Of a stretch of 64,000 bases of DNA, positions 1 to 8,837 are shown one piece after another (the first letter of the stretch is position 1; each line of letters opens with the position of its first letter). Origin of the DNA: an uncultured Bacteroidales bacterium (GTDB taxonomy: Bacteria > Bacteroidota > Bacteroidia > Bacteroidales > UBA932); the NCBI GenBank assembly GCA_944326265.1, contig CALVDE010000004.1:62001-126000 (forward strand). The letters run 5' to 3'. The translations under genes and the position numbers were made by a program. Under the pieces are notes generated by a model. That model saw nothing but the letters and a program-made list of their open reading frames with translations. It had not been told where the DNA came from and ran no database searches.

Positions 1-1265
1 CGCGGTCATCCCTCATCACCGGCCTGCATACCGGACACACCCCCATCCGGGGCAACAAGGAGCTGCCGACAGAAGGCCAGTACCCAATCCCCGGAGACAC
101 CTATAATGTATTCCGACTGATGAAGTCCCAGGGCTACGTCACCGGAGTTTTCGGGAAATGGGGGCTCGGCGCACCCGCGACTGAGGGAGCACCTGAAAAC
201 CAGGGCGTGGACGAGTTCTACGGCTACAACTGCCAGCGGCTGGCCCACCACTATTTCCCCTATCACCTGTGGCACAACACAGAGAAGGTCATGCTCAAGG
301 GCAATGAGGGCACAGCCGAAACTGAATATTCCCCCTATCTCATACACAGCCAGGCTCTCGACTTCATCCGGGAGAACAGCGACAGCACCTTCTTCATGAT
401 GTACACCTCGGTGATTCCCCATGCCGAGCTGAGGCTGCCGGAAGAGGAGATAGAGCCGTTCCTCGGCAAGTTCGAGCCGGAGAAATCCTACAAGGGCTGC
501 GACGGAGGGCCGGGCTACAGACAGGCAGCATACGGGTCGCAGGAACACTGTCACGCAGCCTTCGCCGCCATGGTCAATGTCCTGGACAGGCAGGTCGGAG
601 AGCTCCGGGCCCTGCTTGACAGCCTCGGAATCAGCGACAACACCATCGTGATATTCACCTCCGACAACGGCCCGCACATCGAGGGTGGAGCCGACCCGGC
701 CTACTTCAACAGCAACGGCGGCCTGCGCGGCATCAAGCGAGACCTCTATGAGGGCGGCATCCGCGTACCATTCATCATGGCCTGGCCCGGACACATAGAA
801 GGCGGCAGGACCACTGACCACGTCAGCGCGTTCTGGGACTTCCTCCCTACCCTGGCCGACATCACAGGGGCAGAGCTGCCGGATGCTCAGAGACCCGTAG
901 ATGAGGGCACTGCCGCACCAGCTCCGGGACACACATCCGACGACACCGGCTGCCCTGTACCGTGTTCCTATATCACTGACGGCATATCGTTCCTGCCGGC
1001 AGCCACAGGCCAGGGAGAACAGCCCGAGCACGAATACCTCTACTGGGAATTCCATGAAGCAGGAGGCCGCCGCGCCATCCTGCAGGGCGACTGGAAAGGC
1101 GTCATCTACGACTACCGCAACGGAGGCGCCATGCAGCTCTACAACCTCGCCGAAGACCCCGCAGAGCAGCACGACGTCGCAGCAGATCATCCCGACATCG
1201 TCTCCCGCCTCAGCACCCTGCTCGAATCAGCCCGAACACCATCCCCCATCCCGGAGTTCAACTGA
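1..1265 (+). CDS. Sulfatase (arylsulfatase family), 5'-truncated by the window edge
   Basis: This is the C-terminal ~420 residues of a type I (formylglycine) sulfatase, which hydrolyses sulfate esters, typically of host or dietary glycans in the periplasm. The reading frame begins at base 3 with an Arg that fits the last residue of the C/S-x-P-S-R active-site motif, followed by SSLITGLHTGHTPIRGN, the usual continuation. The modified Cys/Ser itself lies outside the window. Further on are the family's GKWGLG, the FTSDNGPH metal-binding segment and a C-terminal DUF4976-like domain (EDPAEQHDVAADHP). The ATG at base 120 is internal and not the true start. A sulfatase of this family needs a formylglycine-generating enzyme; an anaerobic maturase is encoded at 12923-14158. 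Signal peptide and Cys/Ser type cannot be judged here. Confidence 0.93.
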   Translation, partial: RSSLITGLHTGHTPIRGNKELPTEGQYPIPGDTYNVFRLMKSQGYVTGVFGKWGLGAPATEGAPENQGVDEFYGYNCQRLAHHYFPYHLWHNTEKVMLKGNEGTAETEYSPYLIHSQALDFIRENSDSTFFMMYTSVIPHAELRLPEEEIEPFLGKFEPEKSYKGCDGGPGYRQAAYGSQEHCHAAFAAMVNVLDRQVGELRALLDSLGISDNTIVIFTSDNGPHIEGGADPAYFNSNGGLRGIKRDLYEGGIRVPFIMAWPGHIEGGRTTDHVSAFWDFLPTLADITGAELPDAQRPVDEGTAAPAPGHTSDDTGCPVPCSYITDGISFLPAATGQGEQPEHEYLYWEFHEAGGRRAILQGDWKGVIYDYRNGGAMQLYNLAEDPAEQHDVAADHPDIVSRLSTLLESARTPSPIPEFN

Positions 1266-2021
1266 TTTACTGACAGCCAAGCAACACCTCCAAGGCAAAG
1301 CCAAGCGGAGTGCTGCACCTTTTGGGCCAGGCAACACATTCAAGACCAGTCAAGTCCGTTTACGGGCGGCCTGACACGAACTCGTAACCTGCCAACAACA
1401 ACACAATCAGGTATTGCCCCTCCGTGAATTCCTGGCAGAAACGAGACTGGCACGGCAAAGCTGAAAGGGCTGAGATTGCCCCATGTTCCATGCCCCATAC
1501 GTGTTCCTGATTCGCACTAATTCCGAGCAGCGGGCGTCGCCCTTTTACATACCATCCTATATATCAATAATTTAGAATCTTCCACTGCACATCTGAGCAT
1601 TTTAAAACCGGCCAAATGTGCACCGCTTTTTGCAACTATCTATAAATCAAGCAGTACTTTCACCACAGCGCACCGCCATTTCCATTTTCTCAGCGAAAAT
1701 TGCAGCCCGTTTTCTAACTACCTGAATATACCGCACTTACAAAACGATTTGCATTTCTCAGGTACTCCTGATGCTGCGAGAATTGCAGGACCTTTTGCAA
1801 CACACTGATTCATAAGCAACTGAAAAACGGAGTGCATTTCACAAAATTGATTATCCGTAAATTTACATCTTGTATCATTTGCTCTTTTGATGTCGGATCT
1901 GCTTCATCTATCACCCCTATAGCATTGACATGAACCATTTGACCACCGCATGACTACAGCCCGTAATTAACCGGTACCGAACATTTTACATTCATGACCG
2001 GCTCTGTCCTCAAGCCACGCT
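1266..2021. other. Non-coding stretch downstream of the sulfatase
   Basis: About 750 bases with no supported gene. It holds one copy of a palindromic element (1586-1622), then AT-rich sequence with loosely repeated short motifs (TTTTGCAAC near 1630 and near 1795, each followed by a CT-x-AT-A-x-AA-like tail). The motifs look like degenerate copies of a dispersed intergenic element. A short GC hairpin with a small T run near 1528-1545 might end the sulfatase transcript, but it is weak. Confidence 0.5.
1586..1622. repeat. Palindromic dispersed element, copy 1
   Basis: Arms TGCACAT (1586-1592) and ATGTGCA (1616-1622) flank a spacer containing AAACCGGCCAA. The same design, GCACATTT...GGTCAAATGTGC, occurs at 51943-51980 and 53406-53441, about 50 kb away. 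After the second arm all three copies have a short ACCGC/GCCAC-like stretch and then a GCAAC. This copy has diverged more in the left arm than the other two. Confidence 0.55.
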
Positions 2022-2055
2022 CAAAAGGCACTGCTCGGAGGGCGGTCCGAGTGCG
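2022..2055 (-). terminator. Likely intrinsic terminator of the acetyltransferase gene
   Basis: Read on the minus strand, the sequence just past the stop codon at 2064 forms GCACTCGGA...TCCGAGCAGTGC, followed by CCTTTTGA. The T run is short, so efficiency is uncertain. Confidence 0.5.
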
Positions 2056-2063
2056 GGGTAATT

Positions 2064-2630
2064 TCATTTCTGGCAGTACTGCAGATGCCACATGTCGTGC
2101 CCGAGGAATTGCCTTTCCTCCATGCGCCTGAATCCTAGTGAGAGATACAGCCGTTCCGCATCCGGGTTCCCGAAATCCACCAACAGGCCGACACGCTCAT
2201 GGCCTTCCGCCAAAGCCCGGTCACGCATTGCGGCAAGCAGCCTGCCTCCGACACCGCATCCCCGGAAGGCCGGCAGAACAGCGATGGAGTCGAGATAGAA
2301 TTCCCCGGGACCGGTCTCATCCTCTATAAAGGGGAGCGCTGTCCCGATGTGCATACGGATTACGTCAAAAGTGTGGCTGCGCAACTCCTGCAGCCTAGCC
2401 CCGTCGTAGCCTATGACAGCTCCCGCCAGAGCGCCATCCACCTCAGCCACAAGTGCATTGCGCCAGCTGTACTGTGAGGTCTCCATCCTCGCCAGTTCCT
2501 CCAGAACGGTCATATAATCGTCCCCGCAATACCTCCGTACGGACTCATCTCCGCCGATGGCCATCACCACAGCAGAGGCTATCAACTGTGCATCATCCTC
2601 CGATGCCTGTCTTATAACAATCTGTCTCAT
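2064..2630 (-). CDS. GNAT-family N-acetyltransferase
   Basis: 188 residues, the full length of a single GNAT domain, which transfers an acetyl group from acetyl-CoA to an amine. The acetyl-CoA pyrophosphate-binding motif A is visible as VLPAFRGCGVGGRLLAAMRDRAL (R-x-x-G-x-G), followed by the typical LLVDFGNPDAERLYLSLGFRRME, where the N-x-x-A-x-x-L-Y-x-x-x-G-F block marks beta strands 5-6. There is no signal peptide, so it is cytoplasmic. The substrate cannot be read from the sequence. It is monocistronic, divergent from the outer-membrane gene at 2797. Confidence 0.9.
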   Translation of the reverse strand: MRQIVIRQASEDDAQLIASAVVMAIGGDESVRRYCGDDYMTVLEELARMETSQYSWRNALVAEVDGALAGAVIGYDGARLQELRSHTFDVIRMHIGTALPFIEDETGPGEFYLDSIAVLPAFRGCGVGGRLLAAMRDRALAEGHERVGLLVDFGNPDAERLYLSLGFRRMEERQFLGHDMWHLQYCQK

Positions 2631-2725
2631 ATATTTTTACTTGCAGCCGTTTCCGACCGCCATCAGACGCAAAGATGGGAAAAACATTGCAACTGAAAGA
2701 AAAATCGGCCAAAAGCCGCTACAAA

Positions 2726-2762
2726 TTGACCTTTCCCGAAACGCCGCCGGCACCTACTTTTG
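2726..2762 (+). promoter_or_regulatory. Bacteroidales-type promoter for the gene at 2797
   Basis: TACTTTTG at 2755-2762 matches the -7 consensus TAnnTTTG. A TTG at 2726-2728 is a possible -33 element but sits several bases farther away than usual. The predicted leader is about 30 bases. Confidence 0.6.
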
Positions 2763-2796
2763 CAGCGTGAATTCACAAACAGAAGTGTAATAGAAA

Positions 2797-3378
2797 ATGA
2801 AAAAGATTCTCAAAACATTCATCGTAGCGACAATCTGCCTCATGGCACAGACAGCCGTCTCAGCCGAAGAAAACACGGACAGTAAGAACAGCAACAAGAA
2901 CCTGTATTTCAACCGCGGATACAGAGCGAACATAGAACTGAACTGGTCCAACGGCGGCAAGGGCTTCGGATTCACGCACTACGGCCTGACAACATCCCAC
3001 GGATACAGTTTCGGAAACGGCCTCTACCTCGGTGCCGGTCTCGGCGTCATAGTCGAGCCTCACGACGGCCCGTCCTCGGACTACTTTTTCTCTCTGCCGG
3101 TATTCGCAGACCTGAAGTACAGCTTCATCAACGGTACTGTAAGTCCGTTCGTGGCACTCAGGGGCGGAATGATCATCGGCACCACGTACAAAGGTTTCGG
3201 AGGCTATCTAAGGCCATCCGTAGGCATGGACATCTGGAGGTTCTCCCTCACCCTTTCATACGAGCTGATGGGCAATCCGCACCGCAAGCCCTACACCGAC
3301 CTGTCGGGAGCCACAGCTACAGAAAGCTGGCGGAGCAACGCCAACAACTTCATTGTTGGCATCGCCTTCAGGTTTTAA
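2797..3378 (+). CDS. Small exported outer-membrane beta-barrel-type protein
   Basis: 193 residues with a clear Sec signal peptide (MKK, a hydrophobic stretch, then AVSA before EE at about residues 21-24). The mature part alternates polar and aromatic residues in short strands with turns rich in Gly and Asn (for example GLYLGAGLGVI and YSFINGTVSPFVALRGGMIIG). It ends in IVGIAFRF, and a terminal Phe is typical of outer-membrane barrels. Eight strands would fit the length. No specific family was recognised, so substrate and role are unknown. It has its own promoter and terminator and is therefore a single-gene unit. Confidence 0.8.
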   Translation: MKKILKTFIVATICLMAQTAVSAEENTDSKNSNKNLYFNRGYRANIELNWSNGGKGFGFTHYGLTTSHGYSFGNGLYLGAGLGVIVEPHDGPSSDYFFSLPVFADLKYSFINGTVSPFVALRGGMIIGTTYKGFGGYLRPSVGMDIWRFSLTLSYELMGNPHRKPYTDLSGATATESWRSNANNFIVGIAFRF

Positions 3379-3403
3379 GGCTGTCGGAAAGACATATATG
3401 AAA

Positions 3404-3437
3404 CCCGGGCGGAGAGTCATTCTCCATCCGGGCTTTT
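3404..3437 (+). terminator. Intrinsic terminator
   Basis: Stem CCCGG (3404-3408) with CCGGG (3428-3432) and an inner GGAGA/TCTCC pairing, followed by CTTTT. It lies 25 bases past the stop codon at 3378. Confidence 0.8.
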
Positions 3438-3467
3438 GCATTCTGCAATTTATTTTTGCTAAATAAT

Positions 3468-3498
3468 TTTGTAAAAATTAAATCATATTTTATTTTTG
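3468..3498 (+). promoter_or_regulatory. Promoter, textbook Bacteroidales match
   Basis: TTTG at 3468-3471, a 19-base spacer, then TATTTTTG at 3491-3498. Both elements and the spacing match the -33/-7 consensus. The start codon at 3516 gives a leader of about 12 bases. A second TATTTTTG lies upstream at 3451-3458. Confidence 0.8.
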
Positions 3499-3515
3499 TA
3501 TAAAATTTTGCAAAA

Positions 3516-4670
3516 ATGAAAATCAGTAGAACTCTTCAGGCTAAACTTCAATCCCTTGCGATGAAATTTCCTTTTGTCACACTTACCGGGCCACGGCAGT
3601 CAGGCAAATCTACCTTAGCCGCAGCCGCATTCCCAGATTATCGCCAGATCTCCCTCGAAGATCTTGACAACAGGGAATTTGCAGCCAATGACCCCAGAGG
3701 GTTTATCGCCACCTACCCGTCGCAGACCATAATTGACGAAGTCCAGAAAGTTCCGTCACTGCTTTCCTATCTCCAGACACACGCCGACAGAACCGGTAAA
3801 ATGGGAATGTACATCCTGACAGGTTCGCAGAACTTCGAGCTGATGAAAGCCATAGACCAGTCTCTGGCGGGAAGGACCGGCCTTCTGACTCTGCTGCCAT
3901 TCTCCCACGAGGAGATGCAGCAGGCCGGCATACTTCCGGAAAGTTACGATGCAGAAATATTTTACGGCTCATATCCAGCCATCTACGACAGGGAGATAGA
4001 TCCAGCAGACTACTACCCGAGCTACATCAAGTCCTATATCGAAAAGGATGTAAGGGAAATGAAAGCAATTGAAGACCTCTCGCGCTTTAAAAAGCTGGTC
4101 CGCCTGTGCGCCGGACGTATAGGACAGTTGCTCAACAAAGCCTCTCTTGCCGTCGAGTGCGGTATCTCTGCCCCGACCGTAGACGCATGGCTGTCCATTC
4201 TTGAAGAGAGCTACATCATCTACTTTCTGCGCCCGGACTACAATAATTTCTCAAAACGGCTCGTCAAATCCCCAAAGCTCTATTTCCATGACACGGGGCT
4301 TGCCTGCTCACTGCTGGACATCAGAAGCCAGACCCAACTGTCAACACACTATCTCAGAGGCAGTCTGTTCGAGAACATGGTTATAAACGAGTTTACGAAA
4401 CGCAGCCTTAACAGAGGAAACGAGCCGGCACTCTCATTCTGGCGCGACAGCACGGGACATGAGATTGACCTGATAGTTTCAGAAGAAGGCATCCAGCACG
4501 CCTACGAAATAAAATCCGGAGCCACATTCTCCACCGACTTCTTCAAGGGGCTGAACTACTGGGCAGGACTGTCAGGCGCAGCACCCTCCCGACGTACTGT
4601 CATCTACATGGGAGAAACAGCACTGATGACCTCAGACGGAGACCTGCGTCCCTGGAAAGACTTGGGATGA
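3516..4670 (+). CDS. AAA ATPase with C-terminal DUF4143 domain
   Basis: 384 residues, normal length for the ATP-binding AAA_14 plus DUF4143 family that is common and multicopy in Bacteroidales. Walker A is GPRQSGKST (residues 25-33) and Walker B is TIIDEVQKV (about 70-78). The C-terminal domain carries a PD-(D/E)XK-like pattern: GHEIDLIVSEE followed by AYEIKSG (D...E-x-K). The cellular role of the family is not established; a nucleic-acid-related or selfish/defence role is inferred from the nuclease-like fold. It is monocistronic with its own promoter, convergent with mutB. Lower-GC flanks suggest it may be an insertion. Confidence 0.9.
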   Translation: MKISRTLQAKLQSLAMKFPFVTLTGPRQSGKSTLAAAAFPDYRQISLEDLDNREFAANDPRGFIATYPSQTIIDEVQKVPSLLSYLQTHADRTGKMGMYILTGSQNFELMKAIDQSLAGRTGLLTLLPFSHEEMQQAGILPESYDAEIFYGSYPAIYDREIDPADYYPSYIKSYIEKDVREMKAIEDLSRFKKLVRLCAGRIGQLLNKASLAVECGISAPTVDAWLSILEESYIIYFLRPDYNNFSKRLVKSPKLYFHDTGLACSLLDIRSQTQLSTHYLRGSLFENMVINEFTKRSLNRGNEPALSFWRDSTGHEIDLIVSEEGIQHAYEIKSGATFSTDFFKGLNYWAGLSGAAPSRRTVIYMGETALMTSDGDLRPWKDLG

Positions 4671-4702
4671 CAGCATATTAGTTTTCACAGGCCGGAAGAA
4701 TT

Positions 4703-4735
4703 GAAAAAGCCCGTCCGGAACAATTCCGGCCGGGC
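4703..4735 (-). terminator. Intrinsic terminator of the mutB transcript
   Basis: Stem GCCCG...CGGGC (4709-4713/4731-4735) plus CCGGAA/TTCCGG inside. On the minus strand it is followed by the complement of GAAAAA (4703-4708), a T run. It lies between two convergent genes and could also slow plus-strand transcription. Confidence 0.75.
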
Positions 4736-4770
4736 TGATTCAAAAGCATTCTGCCTCAGATGCATCTGCA

Positions 4771-6900
4771 TTAACGCATGTTGAGCAGTTCGATCATCTT
4801 GATGACGGCGGTGGAGATACGTGTACCGGGGCCGAAGATGGCCACAGCACCGGCCTTGTAGAGAGCGTCGTAGTCCTGAGGAGGAATAACGCCGCCGACT
4901 ACCACCATGATGTCCTCGCGTCCGAGCTTCTTGAGCTCCTCGATGATCTGAGGAACGAGGGTCTTGTGACCAGCTGCGAGGGAGGATACGCCGACGATGT
5001 GCACGTCGTTCTCCACAGCCTGCTTGGCTGCCTCTGCAGGAGTCTGGAAGAGAGGACCCATATCCACGTCGAAGCCGCAGTCGGCATAACCGGTAGCCAC
5101 AACCTTGGCACCGCGGTCGTGTCCGTCCTGACCAAGCTTGGCGATCATGATACGGGGCTGACGGCCTTCCTTCCTGGCGAACTCGGCCACCATCTCCTTG
5201 GCCTTCTCGAACTCGCTGTCGCTCTTGACCTCAGAAGAGTAAACACCTGTATTCATACGTATAACTGCTTTATATCTTCCGACAACTTTCTCGCATGCAT
5301 CCGAGATCTCGCCGAGGGTGGCGCGGTTGCGTGCGGCCTCGACTGCGAGCTCGAGCAGATTGCCGCTCTTGGTCTCGACAGCCTTGGTGATAGCATCCAG
5401 AGAAGCCTGGACAGCGGCATTGTCACGTTTGGCGCGGAGCTCCTTCAGACGTGCGATCTGAGACTCACGCACCTTGGTGTTGTCGATGTCAAGAATCTCG
5501 ATGGGATCCTCCTTGTCCAGACGGTACTCGTTGATACCTATGATCTTGTCCACACCGGAGTCGATGCGGGCCTGCTTGCGTGCGGCGGCCTCCTCGATAC
5601 GCAGCTTGGGAATTCCGGTCTCGATAGCCTTGGCCATACCGCCGAGCTTCTCGATCTCCTGGATGTGCTCCCATGCCTTATGGGCGATCTGGTCGGTCAG
5701 GTATTCTACGTAGTAGGATCCTGCCCAAGGATCTATGCCTCGGCATACGTTGGTCTCCTCCTGGATGTAAATCTGGGTGTTACGTGCGATACGCGCAGAG
5801 AAATCGGTAGGCAGGGCGATAGCCTCGTCAAGGGCATTGGTATGCAGAGACTGGGTGTGTCCGAGAGCGGCGCCCATGGCCTCGATACATGTCCTGGCCA
5901 CGTTGTTGAAAGGATCCTGCTCGGTCAGGGACCAGCCGGAAGTCTGGCAGTGGGTCCTCAGGGACAGAGACTTGGAATTCTTGGGATTGAAGGACTTCAC
6001 GATCTTCGCCCAGAGCATACGTGCTGCACGCATCTTGGCGATCTCCATGAAGTGGTTCATGCCGATAGCCCAGAAGAAGGACAGACGGGGTGCGAAAGCG
6101 TCCACGTCGATACCGGCCTTGATACCTGTACGCAGATATTCCAGACCGTCGGCCAGGGTATAGGCCATCTCGATGTCGCAGGTAGCACCGGCCTCCTGCA
6201 TGTGGTAGCCGGAGATGGATATCGAGTTGAACTTGGGCATGTACTTGGAGGTGTAGGCGAAGATGTCACCGATGATTCTCATGGAGAACTCGGGAGGATA
6301 GATGTAGGTGTTGCGGACCATGAACTCCTTGAGGATATCGTTCTGGATGGTACCCTGCATCTCCTCGAGTTTGGCACCCTGCTCCTGAGCCGCTACGATA
6401 TAGAAGGCCAGGATAGGCAGAACGGCACCGTTCATGGTCATGGATACGGACATCTTGTTCAGAGGTATCTGGTCGAAGAGCACCTTCATGTCCTCCACGC
6501 TGCAGATGGACACACCGGCCTTGCCGACATCTCCCACCACTCTGGGATGGTCAGCGTCGTAGCCTCTGTGTGTAGCCAGGTCGAAGGCGACGGAAAGTCC
6601 CTTCTGTCCGGCAGCGAGGTTCCTGCGGTAGAACGCGTTGGACTCCTCGGCAGTGGAGAATCCGGCATACTGACGGATGGTCCAGGGTCTCATCACGTAC
6701 ATGGTGCTGTAGGGTCCGCGCAGGAAAGGAGGAAGGCCCGCAGCATAGCTCAGGTGCTCCATTCCCTCATTGTCCTTGGGTGTATATATCTCCTTCACTC
6801 CGATGCGCTCAGGAGTCTCCCATATCTGCTGTGCAGAAGCCTGTGCGCATGAAGCGCCCGAGGCTTTGTCGAATTGAATATCTTTAAAATTAGGACGCAT
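4771..6900 (-). CDS. mutB: Methylmalonyl-CoA mutase, large (catalytic) subunit
   Basis: 709 residues, the usual length. It interconverts succinyl-CoA and (R)-methylmalonyl-CoA with adenosylcobalamin, the key step of the succinate-propionate pathway in Bacteroidales. The N-terminal TIM-barrel substrate domain includes the conserved [21 protein letters not shown] stretch. The C-terminal B12 domain has [11 protein letters not shown], in which His at about residue 594 is the expected lower axial cobalt ligand, followed by [12 protein letters not shown]. The gene lies 11 bases after mutA on the same strand, as expected for an alpha-beta heterodimer. It needs a B12 supply; a candidate B12/iron substrate-binding protein begins at 63474. 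Confidence 0.98.
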   Translation of the reverse strand: MRPNFKDIQFDKASGASCAQASAQQIWETPERIGVKEIYTPKDNEGMEHLSYAAGLPPFLRGPYSTMYVMRPWTIRQYAGFSTAEESNAFYRRNLAAGQKGLSVAFDLATHRGYDADHPRVVGDVGKAGVSICSVEDMKVLFDQIPLNKMSVSMTMNGAVLPILAFYIVAAQEQGAKLEEMQGTIQNDILKEFMVRNTYIYPPEFSMRIIGDIFAYTSKYMPKFNSISISGYHMQEAGATCDIEMAYTLADGLEYLRTGIKAGIDVDAFAPRLSFFWAIGMNHFMEIAKMRAARMLWAKIVKSFNPKNSKSLSLRTHCQTSGWSLTEQDPFNNVARTCIEAMGAALGHTQSLHTNALDEAIALPTDFSARIARNTQIYIQEETNVCRGIDPWAGSYYVEYLTDQIAHKAWEHIQEIEKLGGMAKAIETGIPKLRIEEAAARKQARIDSGVDKIIGINEYRLDKEDPIEILDIDNTKVRESQIARLKELRAKRDNAAVQASLDAITKAVETKSGNLLELAVEAARNRATLGEISDACEKVVGRYKAVIRMNTGVYSSEVKSDSEFEKAKEMVAEFARKEGRQPRIMIAKLGQDGHDRGAKVVATGYADCGFDVDMGPLFQTPAEAAKQAVENDVHIVGVSSLAAGHKTLVPQIIEELKKLGREDIMVVVGGVIPPQDYDALYKAGAVAIFGPGTRISTAVIKMIELLNMR

Positions 6901-6911
6901 AACTTCTGAGA

Positions 6912-8804
6912 TTAAAGGGGTTTGATTCCGAGTTTCTCCTGATAGCCGCGAAGGGTCTCGAGGACGTTGCTCTTGACACTGATAAAGTTCTGGATTCCTT
7001 TGGAGAGGAGTTCTTCCTTGCAGGCGGGTTCTCCTGCGACCACCACGATGGCCCTGTCACCGATCAGACGGGCGATCTCGGGAACGGCCTCGGCATACTC
7101 GTCGTCTGAAGAGCAGGCCACAACGATCTCGGCACCTGAAGCGAGAGCTGCCTTTACGCCCTCCTCGATGGAGGCGAAGCGGTTGTTGTCCATGATGCGG
7201 ATACCGGCCACCGCGAAGAAGTTCGAGGAGAACTGGGCACGGGCACGGCACATGGCGAGGTTGCCGAATGTGAGCATGAATGCCCTGGGCTCCTTGCCGC
7301 TGCGGTCTGTAGCCAGACGCAGGGCCTCGAACGCCTCTGCCGCACGGTAGGGTCTGAGTGGCTCCACAGCATCATCACGATGGCAGCCGTGGGTCTTGAC
7401 AACCTGTCCCATGCAGGTGGGAATGTCGCGTGATACAATCTCCTTGGTAATCACGTCTGCGGCCTTCTCGAGGAAGTTGGGATACTGGTTGGTTCCGAGA
7501 ATGGTGTCGCGGCGCGTAGCATAGTTCCTGTCTCTCTTGTCGGAGACGGCCTTGATCTCGGACTGGATGAATCCGGCCTTGAACTGAGCCACATATCCGC
7601 CGGCAGTCTCCACCTTGCGGAAGAGATCCCATGCTGCCTGAGCGATTTTGTCGGTAAGCATCTCCACATAGTAGGAACCGGCCGCAGGGTCTACGACCTT
7701 GTCGAAGCGGGCCTCCTCCTTGAGAATGTTCTGCACATTTCGTGCGATACGGCTGGAGAATTCACCGGGCACCTTGAACGCGAAGTCGTAGGGCAGGACC
7801 TCGAGATAGTCCACTCCCGCGATGGCTGCGCTCATTGCCTCGGTAGTACCGCGCAGCATGTTCACGTAGGAGTCATATACAGTGAGATTGTACTCTGAGG
7901 TCGTGGCATACACCAGCATCTTCTCAGGGCATCCTCCGGCACATCCGTAGTCCTCTACGACATTGGCCCACAGCATACGGGCCGCACGGAACTTGGCTAT
8001 CTCCATGAAGTATGAGCTGCCCACGGCGAAGTGGAAATAAATCTTGCGCGCTATGGTCTCCACATCGAAGCCGGCCTCGCTCAGTCTGGAAAGGTACTCG
8101 CTTCCCTGGGAAAGGGCGAACGCCAGTTCCTGAGTCGAGGAAGCGCCGCAGCTGTTGTAGATGTAGGCACCCACCTCGATTACACGTACATTCTTATAAG
8201 GAGCCGCTGCCTTAACGCACTCTATCACGGCATTGAAGCCTTTCTCCTCGCAGAATGTGCCTCTCTTGTTGAGAGGGCGCAGGGGCGAGAAATCAAATGT
8301 GGCGTGTACGGCATCCCTGTCAATACCCAGGCTGTCGACATATTTGAGGAAATTGACAAGCGTACCCACTGTCTTGGGACAGCACCCACGGAAACCTACA
8401 GGCACCTTGTCCAGCGCGATACCTTTGAGAAGGGTCGCAAAATCAGCTGTCTCAAGCGGTCTGCCCTCGGGGAGACGGAATGTGAACGACTCCACGCCCT
8501 TGGTCAGGAGTACAAGTGCCCTGCTGTTGGCCTCAGCGGGATCATCGCAGCAAAGGCTCTCGTTGATATACCATCTGTTGTTCTGCCTGGTACCTCTGAC
8601 AAAAGGAAACTCACCGGGATTTTTCCCGACATACTTTAATCCCTGAAGGTCCTCGGCGCGGTAATAGGGGTTCACGGAGAACCCGTCATAGGTCTTCCAT
8701 ACGAGCTTCTTCTCGTAGTCGGCCCCCTTCAGGTCCTTCGTTATCACCTCTTCCCATGCCGCTTTGGAGACTGGAGGGAATTCGGTAAATAATTTTTCTG
8801 CCAT
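6912..8804 (-). CDS. mutA: Methylmalonyl-CoA mutase, small subunit
   Basis: 630 residues. It is homologous to the large subunit, with the shared blocks [18 protein letters not shown] and [10 protein letters not shown]. Its C-terminal Rossmann-like domain lacks the DxHxxG cobalamin motif, which is the normal state of the non-catalytic small subunit. It pairs with the product of the next gene, mutB. The stop codon of hutU lies only 33 bases upstream and no TAnnTTTG element was found in that gap, so it is probably cotranscribed with hutU. Confidence 0.97.
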   Translation of the reverse strand: MAEKLFTEFPPVSKAAWEEVITKDLKGADYEKKLVWKTYDGFSVNPYYRAEDLQGLKYVGKNPGEFPFVRGTRQNNRWYINESLCCDDPAEANSRALVLLTKGVESFTFRLPEGRPLETADFATLLKGIALDKVPVGFRGCCPKTVGTLVNFLKYVDSLGIDRDAVHATFDFSPLRPLNKRGTFCEEKGFNAVIECVKAAAPYKNVRVIEVGAYIYNSCGASSTQELAFALSQGSEYLSRLSEAGFDVETIARKIYFHFAVGSSYFMEIAKFRAARMLWANVVEDYGCAGGCPEKMLVYATTSEYNLTVYDSYVNMLRGTTEAMSAAIAGVDYLEVLPYDFAFKVPGEFSSRIARNVQNILKEEARFDKVVDPAAGSYYVEMLTDKIAQAAWDLFRKVETAGGYVAQFKAGFIQSEIKAVSDKRDRNYATRRDTILGTNQYPNFLEKAADVITKEIVSRDIPTCMGQVVKTHGCHRDDAVEPLRPYRAAEAFEALRLATDRSGKEPRAFMLTFGNLAMCRARAQFSSNFFAVAGIRIMDNNRFASIEEGVKAALASGAEIVVACSSDDEYAEAVPEIARLIGDRAIVVVAGEPACKEELLSKGIQNFISVKSNVLETLRGYQEKLGIKPL

Positions 8805-8837
8805 ATTCCAATTATTTGAAAAGTCACTTAAACAATA

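Noticed and set aside
6-1190. 394-codon minus-strand frame opposite the sulfatase
   Set aside because: Shadow of the sulfatase gene; no recognisable motifs.
4966-6852. 628-codon open frame on the plus strand opposite mutB
   Set aside because: It is the mirror frame of a GC-rich, strongly codon-biased gene; no family features, no promoter, and mutB is certain.
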